A stretch of 64,000 bases of DNA from Tricholomella constricta (lineage: Eukaryota > Basidiomycota > Agaricomycetes > Agaricales > Lyophyllaceae), in contig JAACJP010000004.1 in NCBI GenBank assembly GCA_013368375.1, positions 1,674,001 through 1,738,000 of the forward strand, in the 5' to 3' direction. Shown here one piece after another: positions 1 through 8,103 of this stretch (within the stretch, counting starts at the first letter, position 1; every line of letters begins with the position of its first letter). A program made the position numbers and the translations under genes. The notes beneath the pieces are model-generated. The model saw only the letters and a list, made by a program, of their open reading frames with translations, made no database searches and was not told the DNA's origin.

Positions 1-326
1 AAGGCCGAGGGGATGTCGAAATCTGAAAGCAATAGAGAAATCAACTTGACAACGTAGTCAAAGGTGCAAATAGGAAGCTTGCATTTGGCAAAGTGGAAAA
101 TCTACGCATCTACGCGAATTTTCCAACTACAACCCGCGGAGATAAAATAAAACAAGTTGTGTTACAAATATGGCGCATGCAGTTCACGTCGAGGTCAAGC
201 GGCTCCAAGCCCCAAGCCCTAATCATCATGAATCTGAATCTGTCAGTCCGTCGAACGCTCTCGATGCACGGCGGCGAAGTGGATCTGGTTTCACACTCGC
301 AGGCGGCATGGTAGTCATCGGAGCCT
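1..326. other. Intergenic / 3' flank, nothing recognised
   Basis: This lies downstream of the seipin stop codon. Only short overlapping frames are present, without recognisable motifs or a convincing splice pattern. It probably holds the seipin 3' UTR and the edge of a gene lying left of the window. Confidence 0.4.
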
Positions 327-1513
327 CTACTTTGACCCGCTGCATACGGAGAAAAATATTAGGAATAAAGAGGAATAAAAATACAGAATCCGAAGACTGA
401 CGGATTTTCGACTCGGGGTTCTGCTCAACCTGGACCGACGTCTCCTTATTGGTGGTTGCTCATCGCTCTCCGAATTGGATGAACTTGGTGGTGACCTAAT
501 TAGTCCCTTCTGTTCACTCATGGGGCTTCCGACTCCACCCCGAGATGTTCTCCGCAGTATAGTGGGGAGGATACAGGACGCAAGGCTGACCAATAGGATG
601 ATGAAGCAAGCAGTCGCAGATATTAGGGCGAATGTCAATGGAAAGCGTGACACAAGGCCCCTGGAAGATCATCAGATATCTACGGACTCGTATAAGAGAG
701 GTTCACTTTACCGAATGCCGTGATGGACAATAGAACCTCGAATTGACGCGGAGATCACGCTTATCTCTTTCCCTTCACCATTTCCGAGACTTTTCCACCC
801 GTCACGACGCCCAACCTCTACAAAGGCAACAACTTTAGAGGAACCTGGAAGGAAAGAAGCCAGCATTGGCACGGTGAGGCTGATCGTGCTTGGTTTTCGA
901 CGCAAAAAAGAAGCTCGGGGACGGAATGCAATAGCCTGGTCCAGGTGTAAGTGAAGATAAACAAACAAATACCTATGTTGCACTCACAGGGCGACGAACG
1001 GAGGTTAAAGTCTTGTTGGAAGTTGTGCTCAAGGACAATGTGGTCATGAAATTCCCGAGAGCAAAATTAGACTCGATGGCAGGAATGTTCAGATGAATTG
1101 AAACATCGTAACGTTGCTGAGCGACTAGAGGTGGAAGGGGTGTCAGAGCATAGGGTGGAGCGCCATCACTAGACGGTATTAGAAGAGGGGAACGTTGCAG
1201 AGATCATAAAACGACGTTACCCAAACTGTAGGTGGAGCGAGGATTCCCAACCAACCGCAACGTTTTTCCAGACAATGAAACCTGCAGAGAAGGAAAGAAG
1301 AATGGAGAGGGGTATAAGAAAAAGACAGATTAGTAGGGGGATTATTTGAGGGGCGAATGGACGAAGAAACGAAGAAGTGGTGGAGACGACTGCAAGAAGG
1401 AGATGGAGTGGGGCGGAAAGGGCATTTGAGAGCACTTTTGAGATATTGTCCCTGTCCTCAACGGTGCGTCCGTCCTCCTGCGCAATTGAGGTGTGTGTAT
1501 TGTCCATTGGCAT
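327..1513 (-). CDS. Seipin (adipose-regulatory protein), ER lipid-droplet factor
   Basis: Seipin sits at ER-lipid droplet contacts and organises droplet budding. Four exons are inferred (1513-1221, 1168-988, 935-712, 660-327), giving 343 residues with all phases agreeing. An N-terminal hydrophobic helix lies near residues 53-78. The ER-luminal core then shows family-typical strings: LQFGDGAPPYA across intron 1, QRYDVSIHLN, ESNFALGNFMT and VRRPAIAF across intron 2. A second transmembrane helix is near residues 238-262, before a basic, Ser/Arg-rich cytosolic tail. I chose the ATG at 1513; the frame is open further upstream but begins with GTG. It is divergent from the gene at 1570, with only 56 bp between the start codons. 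The family call rests on recognising these conserved strings and the two-helix topology. The C-terminal tail after the last helix is poorly conserved and its end is less certain. Confidence 0.85.
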
Positions 1514-1569
1514 GGGTATGGGTGCAAGCCTCAAGATTTTCGTGGCTGTGCGCTTTACCACCCACTTCC

Positions 1570-2238
1570 ATGGCGCCTCAAAGTGAAGTCAGAAATCTCA
1601 TCGGGCTGCATCCATCCTCAGAGCAGCTAAACAAATACTTGACGTCTCTTGCGAACGTTGTTTCATCTCCAAACCTAACCGCTGAAGTCAAGTCCTACCA
1701 AGATGCCGTCTACTTGAACTATTATCCGCTTGGCCTAAGTCTTCTCTTCTCCCCACTCCCGGGCTATAGCCCAAAGACAGGCCTTACATTGGCCGAAATT
1801 AACAATGACCGGCTTGTCCTCGACAGCATTGATATCTACAATATTCCAAAGCCTGCATCGTCCGACCCGAGGTCCAAGGGAACGTCCTCCCGAACTGCAG
1901 AGTTGGCGTTTGCGTCATTCCCTCTGTTTCCCCTCGTGCTTGACGTCGGCGGCGAAGTCAAGGAAAAGGATAACGACGCTTTAGCTCGCTCATCGCAGCT
2001 AGAAATCACACAGCAGACGACGGGGAAGGATTTTGTGCAATGTCTGGGAGAGCCTAATCGCAAGGGCGGAGGCGCTGGACCGTCATCCGGTTCCATTGGG
2101 ATATGGTGTGAGTGGTCGAAGGACGGAATCATGATCGAATTTGGAGGTGACGAGGCGAAGGGGCCTCAGGCATGGGAACGGGGCAAAGATGCTGCATGGA
2201 AAGTGATCACGTTGTTTTCGTCGGCGTCGGGAAAGTGA
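1570..2238 (+). CDS. Conserved fungal protein of unknown function
   Basis: This is a single-exon gene of 222 residues starting at MAPQSEVRNLIG. The frame is open upstream of 1570, but that part overlaps the seipin 5' end and reads as Cys/Trp-rich non-protein-like sequence, so the later ATG is preferred. The protein contains a YQDAVYLNYYPLGLSL segment and a C-terminal WCEWSKDGIMIEF motif. It has no signal peptide, membrane segment or enzyme motif that I can name. I recall similar unnamed proteins in other basidiomycetes, but that is memory and not a search. It shares a 56 bp divergent promoter with seipin. Confidence 0.65.
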   Translation: MAPQSEVRNLIGLHPSSEQLNKYLTSLANVVSSPNLTAEVKSYQDAVYLNYYPLGLSLLFSPLPGYSPKTGLTLAEINNDRLVLDSIDIYNIPKPASSDPRSKGTSSRTAELAFASFPLFPLVLDVGGEVKEKDNDALARSSQLEITQQTTGKDFVQCLGEPNRKGGGAGPSSGSIGIWCEWSKDGIMIEFGGDEAKGPQAWERGKDAAWKVITLFSSASGK

Positions 2239-2566
2239 ACAACGAAGAGGAGTCGCTTCCTCGTCAGGACGACAGATGCATGATGGGTTCACGACTGCTG
2301 ACGGTGCCAAGGACCACGGCTGGTCAAAGAGTAGCATTTGATTTCTACGGTCTCCCGGGATGTGTATGGTTACGCTGCTATTTGCGTTGGCCATAGTGAT
2401 CTCCCCTGGAATGAGAGATGGAATCACCTTGGAAGGGCCCTGCTGACCAGGTCGTATGTGTGGAAGATTTGTGTTCCTCAGCATGTGATTACTTCCCGCC
2501 CCCTTATGAATCGCGAGATAGATACTGCTCAACCCATTCCATCTCTCAACATCTGTCAGTACCACC
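2239..2566. other. Intergenic, 3' UTR and promoter
   Basis: A gap of about 330 bp lies between two co-oriented genes. It contains only short non-protein-like frames, and I see no repeat or clear regulatory motif. Confidence 0.4.
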
Positions 2567-3290
2567 ATGGCCACCCCTGCATCCCTCACCATCCTCGATA
2601 TCAGCGGCAAGTATGTCATGGTATGTCGCGCAGTTGCAGTTATATCCACCAGAGCGCTTTCTCAACATTGATTAACAGAACAAGGAGCTGAGCGACAAGT
2701 CAACGGATGAGATACTCACTCTGCAAGGCGTTGGCTGGATCAAGCGAAAGGCCATCACCTTGGGCACTGTCACTCTTAGCATTAAACACTTCAAGGATGA
2801 AGCAGGCGCAGAACATGTTGATATTGAGCAGTAAGCCTGTTTTTGTACTTGCAACGGATTTCTTGGATTGACTGGGGTCATGAAGGACCTTGACCGGCGG
2901 TATCCCTGGTACAAACGAGAGGCGAACTTTGACCTGGACCGAGAGGGAAAACGAAGATCACTTGTTTGGTGCCGTGATCGGAAAGTCGAGGAGGACAAAG
3001 ATCGACGTCTTTGACGATGACTTCTTGAAGAAGGGCTGGACCGAGGACACCCTCGAACACGGTGTGATTCAGTCCTACGTGGAGAGCGACACGCCTAAGA
3101 GTGGAACCACTTGGATCGCTAATCAGGTATGCTTTATGCCACCAACATATAGTCACAGCGCTGAGTTCTGGCTTAGGCTTGGGGAGTGGAGGAAATCAAT
3201 GGAGAGAGAAGATACTCGAGGCATGTCAAGTTCACAGGCCCAGGCGGTGAGGATATTGAGTGTCGTTTGGTTTATGACTATCGTGAGTAG
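2567..3290 (+). CDS. Conserved fungal protein of unknown function, about 186 aa
   Basis: Four exons (2567-2620, 2679-2830, 2886-3126, 3177-3290) join in phase to a 186-residue soluble protein. Readable strings are LDISGKYVM, DEILTLQGVGWIKRKAI, LTGGIPGTNERRTLTWTER, WGVEEINGERRYSRH and a C-terminal RLVYDYRE. These match a family of uncharacterised fungal proteins that I remember, with the pattern LDxSGKFxMNK / LQGVGW / LTGGI / RLVYDY. The shape suggests a small beta-barrel of lipocalin-like type, but that is inference. There is no signal peptide or membrane helix. The exon joins are strong because each restores conserved-looking text. Function is unknown. Confidence 0.8.
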
Positions 3291-3506
3291 TTGCATTCTG
3301 CCTCTTCTGAATGGCTTTCTCAAGGTAGCCACCCCTAGTTGGCCCTGCTGATGTTTGAATACGACTTTATGAACGGAATTTGTAGAATCAATGTAGAAAG
3401 TCATATCTTATCTGATTATTTGTGTACCTTTGTGTGCGTTAGTCATGATCATGAAATTATGGTGGTCACTGGCAACTCTTGGCCAGCTCCTCAACAACGA
3501 TCAGGC

Positions 3507-5636
3507 ATGGCTGAGGCCAGCTTAAGCGCAACCTCCAGCTCCAGCTCATCGCACCGGCTCGATGTTCCTCTTTTCCTGGAAGATAGAAAATCGCAGGATG
3601 AGAGGTCCTTGCAGCTTGTGGAGTTCGCTGGCGACTCCCAACTAGAAGCTGCGATACCGGCTTGGCCTCGGGAGACAAGAGCAGGTCGTTTTCTCAACAA
3701 ACTTTCTTCCAAGCACCCTAGCATCACCGCGAGGGTTATGCGTGTTGTCAATTACCTGAGGGGGCCGAGACCCAAGGTTGGCCTGGAAGGTTCGTTGTGT
3801 CAGTTTCGTTGCACCGAAAATCACTTCACAGTCATCCTTCAGATCTTTCCCCATTGCTGAATATCGATTGGAGCAAAGGCGGTGTACATCTAAGGCTGCC
3901 TTTGGAGACGGTCTCTCTTCGGTTGACCGAGCCGTTGACGAGTCCTTGGCTGTTTCTAATCCTCGGGGCAGCATATATCATAGGATTCTCTTTCTTCTCT
4001 CGCGCCCAGTCATTTCTCACTCCCCCCTCCTCTTATATTGGTTGCACTGCAACCTACTGGGCTTCGAATAACAATTGTGGTTTGAACGGTGCACTTTGTG
4101 GACCCTTCTCAAACTCGACTTTCGACTTCCGGTGTCCCGCACGATGTGACAGCGTCATCCTACAGAACCCTAGAACCGTTGGGAACGAACAGGTGGTTTT
4201 CCAACCTCTCATAGTCGGTGGAGGCGATGCACAAAAAACGTATCGAGGGGATAGTTTTATCTGTGCTGCTGCAAATCAAGCGTGAATGCCCCTTCTTGTT
4301 CTGTTTTTTGGTACCTCACTGATTACCCATCTTGAAGAGGCCTAATCGGGAACTCAAAAGGTGGTTGCGCGTCGCTGGAGCTGATTGGAAACTTCACCAA
4401 CTTTCTTCCCGCATCCGGAAATGGACTCACATCGATCGGCTTTCCGACAGTCTTTCCTCTTTCATTCAGGTTCCGCGACACAACTTCGTTAACCCACTGT
4501 GAAGATAACCGTGATGGTGCCCTCGTGTTCAACATCATAATCACTTGGCTTCTCTTCGTCATCCTTCGACCCAAGCCGATAGTTTTGTACTGGTGCCTCG
4601 TCTGCATTGGCTATTGGCACGTCTCACTCTTTTCCCAACCCCGCGCATCACCGCCTCCTCTTAGCCTCGCATTCGGCACTTTCCTGCCAACACTTTTTAT
4701 CGCTTACGCTTTCTGGCGGCTAGCGTTCCGCTTCGCTATGCCTGCCTTCTCTCACGCACCCCTCGAGGCGACAGTCTGGTACCTCGCGCCTTTCTGGGCC
4801 GGAGTATTAACCAATCTCACCACTGACAAAATTCCCATCAGCCGTTTAACGGCGTCAGACCTATCGAAACGATCCGGAGCTATAACGGCGCTTGTTATCA
4901 TCATCATCATCGTTGCAATAATCATCGTGAACCAGATCAGGGTCATTCGCAAGACCGGCTGGCTTCCGCACTACTTGAAATGGTATGGACTTGGAGGACT
5001 AGTCACTGTCGTCATATCACAGCTCCCTGGCCTGGAGCTGCGACTCCATCATTACATCTTATCTATGGTACTTATTCCTGGGACTGCCTTCCCCACGAGG
5101 TTGTCGGCGATATATCAAGGCTTTCTACTAGGAATGTTTCTGAATGGTGCGGCCGCCTTTGGATTTGACTCCATATTGCAGACTGCGAACGAGGTATATC
5201 TCATTCCTTCTCTTCTAATTATGTGGATTTCATTCGTGTGGGTCTACCTGCAGCTCCGACAAGACGGTCCACAAGGGTCTCTTCTACCTACCTTTGTGAC
5301 CAACTCTACCAATTTTAATGCGTCGATTGCGCTCGTCAACCAAACCATCGCTTGGGATGGACTCACCGGCGTCTGGGACGGCTTTTCGCTCCTGGTGGAT
5401 GACGTGGAAAGATACGTCGGAACTGCTGTCAACTTCTCCCTGGCTTCCTTCGACCCAACAATCCCCCATTTCTTTAGGCTGGCGGTAAGTGTTGACCCAC
5501 TTGTCTAGTAATCCAAGTTCTGACTGACCACGCGTTCGATCAGTATACATTGGGTGCAGATACGGGGGACTTTACAATGCCTGCAGTGTTGTGGCCAAAT
5601 GGGACCTGGGTTGATCCCGTACTCGGACCTTCGTAA
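3507..5636 (+). CDS. LCCL-domain polytopic membrane protein
   Basis: Four exons (3507-3789, 3843-4281, 4338-5484, 5544-5636) give 653 residues. The N-terminus is Ser-rich and cytosolic-looking. A transmembrane helix lies near residues 128-144 (WLFLILGAAYIIGF). An LCCL domain follows at roughly 158-300, with its cysteines and the strings FDFRCPARCDS, GDSFICAAA and GNSKGGC spanning intron 2. Several more transmembrane helices come after it, including an unusually Ile-rich one encoded by repeated ATC codons near 4897-4930. NxS/T sites fit an exposed C-terminal region. Fungal LCCL membrane proteins are a known family, but their molecular role is not established. The start is the first ATG in the frame with an upstream stop nearby. 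The exon joins are convincing. Confidence 0.85.
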
Positions 5637-6041
5637 TTATTTGAGTGTTGGACATTGGGTTGTGATACATGTAATTTTTGTGTTGAGGGAAAATAAACCC
5701 TGTAATTCTTGACAATTTAAAGGGGCTGCTGGCTGCTGGGCTTCAAACGCGTCTAATCGACCCAGGAAGGACTTCAGGAGAGGTACATAATCGGAAAATG
5801 TGACTCCAACACAATATAGCTCTATATTTGACAAGTGTTGGAGGACAAACAGCAGATAGGGCTACGAGGCCTGGTGTGAAGCATAAGGCCCCTTTATACT
5901 TTTGCCGAGCGCCGGGTCGCACAGCACTGTTGTATAAATTGAACACCACAGATCGAAGATCAGACAACCATCGTTCAACAGTCCTCTATCATTATGTCTT
6001 TGTCCTCGAGCTCCTCAAGACGACCACAATTTACGAAGCCA
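5637..6041. other. Intergenic flank of the inverted repeat
   Basis: This is the left shoulder of a gene-poor region of about 1.4 kb. A TATA-like element precedes a short open frame starting at 5994 (listed separately). Nothing else is recognised. Confidence 0.4.
5933..5938 (+). promoter_or_regulatory. TATA-like element
   Basis: TATAAA lies about 60 bp upstream of an ATG at 5994 that opens a 94-codon frame entering the left repeat arm. Spacing fits a eukaryotic core promoter, but a six-base match in AT-rich intergenic DNA is weak evidence alone. Confidence 0.25.
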
Positions 6042-6278
6042 GAATGTATGGTGTACGGTTGCCTGGGAGTCCAAGGTCTATTTTCAAATCCCGCTCGAAT
6101 AATTTCGTGTCACCTCAAAGTATCTGAAGCTTCTACAATCCACTACCGTGTAATATATGTACATATCTGGTCTTTGAAATGCTGGCAAATGATAGTTAGG
6201 TGCCTACAGATCGCTTTTGTATTTCTTCTCATGATTTTAGGGTATTTTGGGAGTCAATATGATCCTAACAAGATGTGA
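5994..6278 (+). pseudogene. Short open frame entering the left repeat arm; probable remnant
   Basis: This 94-codon frame starts MSLSSSSSRRPQF and runs into the left arm, where it reads YGCLGVQGLFSNPA. The right arm, read on the minus strand, encodes a near-identical YGCLGVQGLFSNPA. Further on, the best protein-like frame of the two arms (FEML, HDFRVFWES) differs from this one and is broken by stops and indels in both copies. I read this as the remnant of a coding segment that existed before the inverted duplication. I do not recognise the family. It could alternatively be a short expressed peptide gene. Confidence 0.3.
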
Positions 6279-6460
6279 AAAAAGGGTGCAAGAGGCAGCA
6301 TGTAAATTATCCTCCTCCTTCTCTCTTGATGTTAGAGGGGCTAACCACATATACCTCACCTTCCTAGAGAGTGCCGCCCTCCAGCGACCTCGATGCGAGG
6401 TTTTGTTGCCAGCGAAGCAGGCCGTTTCCGGTTTTCATACTCCGCTCATGTGCCGGTTCA
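6042..6460 (+). repeat. Left arm of long imperfect inverted repeat
   Basis: About 419 bp pairs with the reverse complement of 6600-7026. Long matching blocks are visible by eye, for example the stretch around 6056-6090 (ggttgcctgggagtccaagg), the block at 6166-6180, the cctcctccttct block near 6312, the gagagtgccgccct block near 6367, and the ttccggttttca block near 6426. Similarity looks like roughly four-fifths identity with several small indels, so the duplication is not recent. I see no terminal repeats or target-site duplication that would identify a known transposon family. Confidence 0.75.
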
Positions 6461-6599
6461 AGCCGTCGATACATATATCATCTCATTCTTATCTGTCGCT
6501 TGTTTTATTTTGTGATAGAAATTAGAGCTATCTACTCAATCCCACGAGTACCGTTTGAAAACAACCGCTGTTACAATTAACATAGTCTCCCACTGTGTG
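6461..6599. other. Spacer (loop) of the inverted repeat
   Basis: A 139 bp AT-rich stretch separates the two arms and has no matching partner in either arm. No gene is visible. If the locus were transcribed, this would form the loop of a long hairpin RNA. Confidence 0.6.
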
Positions 6600-7026
6600 T
6601 GAATCGGCACGTGAGCGGAGTCTGAAAACCGGAAACAAGCGAACCTGCCTCCTGCTTTGCTGGCAAGAAAACCTTCGCGACGAGGTCTCTATACATAGGG
6701 CGGCACTCTCTAAAGAGTCAAGATAAATATGAATAGTCCCTCTAGCATCAGAAGGAGGAGGATTTTACATGGTAGATTTTGCACATTTTTCCAACACCTT
6801 GTCAATGTCATGTTGACTCCCAAAATACTCGAAAATCATGAGCAAAAGTATCGGTGCCATCTGTAAGTATCCACCCATCATCTACTAGCATTTCAAAGAC
6901 CAGATATCCATATATTAAACACGGTGGTGAACTGCAGAAGCTTTAGACATTTTGAGGTCGACTGAATTATTTGAGCGGGATTTGAAAATAGACCTTGGAC
7001 TCCCAGGCAACCGTAATGGTGCATTC
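6600..7026 (-). repeat. Right arm of long imperfect inverted repeat
   Basis: About 427 bp is the reverse complement partner of 6042-6460. Read on the minus strand it contains YGCLGVQGLFSNPA and, after a frame change, YLVFEML and HDFRVFWES, with stops between. The outer edge of the arm reaches the first in-frame ATG (7016) of the neighbouring plus-strand gene but not its second ATG (7037). Confidence 0.75.
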
Positions 7027-7036
7027 AGACTCATCG

Positions 7037-7852
7037 ATGGTCTACGTAACTGATGAGATGGCAGATTTTATTCAAAGTGGGAGCCTAAATGAGTGGTTCT
7101 GCAATACATGCACACCGCTACGCAAAGGCCACGTCGACTGCATGACACTCCAGGCAGCTCAACACCACGAGCGACACTCTGCAGAACATGCGCAGAACGT
7201 CATAGAGGCAGAGCATCGCTTGTGGCGGAGCTCCCCAGACCCAGAAGATTGGCTTGTGCCTTCGAAAGACGAACCGCCGCTGACGAAAGAGGAGGTGAGG
7301 TTGCGAGAGAGCAGGACGCATGTGGATCTGGTGCAGGACATGGTGCCGTTTTGGATCAGAGGGGTGCAGGCGGCGGAAAAGGGAGAGGTGCTGCGGCTTG
7401 AAGAGTTTCTAAACACGCTGCAAGAGGCGTCTGACTCTTGGGCGCAGGGAAATCCCTGGGGATATGGCTCGGCTCAGGACTGGGGAAATGGCTGGGTTCA
7501 GGACGATAACGCGGGTGAAGGATGGGGCGTCAATGATGATAAGAGGAGGAGGCCTGGACAGAACAGAAAATGCAAGTACATGGGTTCAAAAGCGCGACGT
7601 TCGGGGCAGCAGCAACAAATACAACACGATCAAAGTCGAAGCAAAGCATACGACTTTGTGGAGGACGTCGCGAGGCAGGAAGCTGCAGACGAAGAACGGA
7701 GGCGGCGAATGCACCATTTTTTCAAAGTACTTATGTGTCAAGGGATTACTTGACCTTTCCATGCACTTTCTAACGGACTTTAATCACAGATGCCGACAGA
7801 TGAAAAGGTCAGGAAAATCGACGAGGTCATTCGGGATTTACTTGCCACATAA
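7037..7852 (+). CDS. Small zinc-finger-like protein of unknown function
   Basis: Two exons (7037-7726, 7790-7852) give about 250 residues. The N-terminal part has WFCNTCTPLRKGHVDC followed by paired histidines (HHERHSAEH), which resembles a C2H2-type zinc-binding module. A Gly/Trp-rich middle (WGYG, DWGNGW, GEGWG) and a basic, charged C-terminus follow. The second exon ends in the amphipathic string EVIRDLLAT. Candidate starts are ATGs at 7016 and 7037. I prefer 7037 because 7016 lies in the repeat arm and the text before MVYVTDEM does not look conserved. An upstream exon lost to, or replaced by, the inverted repeat cannot be excluded. Nucleic-acid binding is an inference from composition only. 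Confidence 0.6.
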
Positions 7853-8103
7853 TGCATGTCACGTGTATGCACCGCCACTGATCTACAAGTACATGTATCA
7901 ATAATATTTCTACCTTCTTCCATGGTATGGGAGGCATGGAAGGGTCTTGTAGCATTGTTTCTGGGAGATACGGTGGTGCTTATGGAGACGGACGTGGCGA
8001 CTTTGGAGATTTATCATATCTCACCTCCTAAGTATATTTAATCGCAACCGTGAGAAATTAAATGTTACTTGGTGTAGTCAAAACCTGGCGCTGCAGGTCT
8101 AAA

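Noticed and set aside
1217..1561. Longer N-terminus for seipin beginning at 1561
   Set aside because: The codon at 1561 is GTG, not ATG, and the extra residues are not family-like. The first ATG is at 1513.
1357..1569. N-terminal extension of the gene at 1570
   Set aside because: It is antisense to seipin exon 1, Cys/Trp-rich and unlike a natural protein start. MAPQSEV is a better start.
6042..7026. Inverted repeat as a CRISPR-like or intact DNA transposon structure
   Set aside because: There are only two arms, no short regular repeats, no transposase frame, and no evident target-site duplication at the ends.
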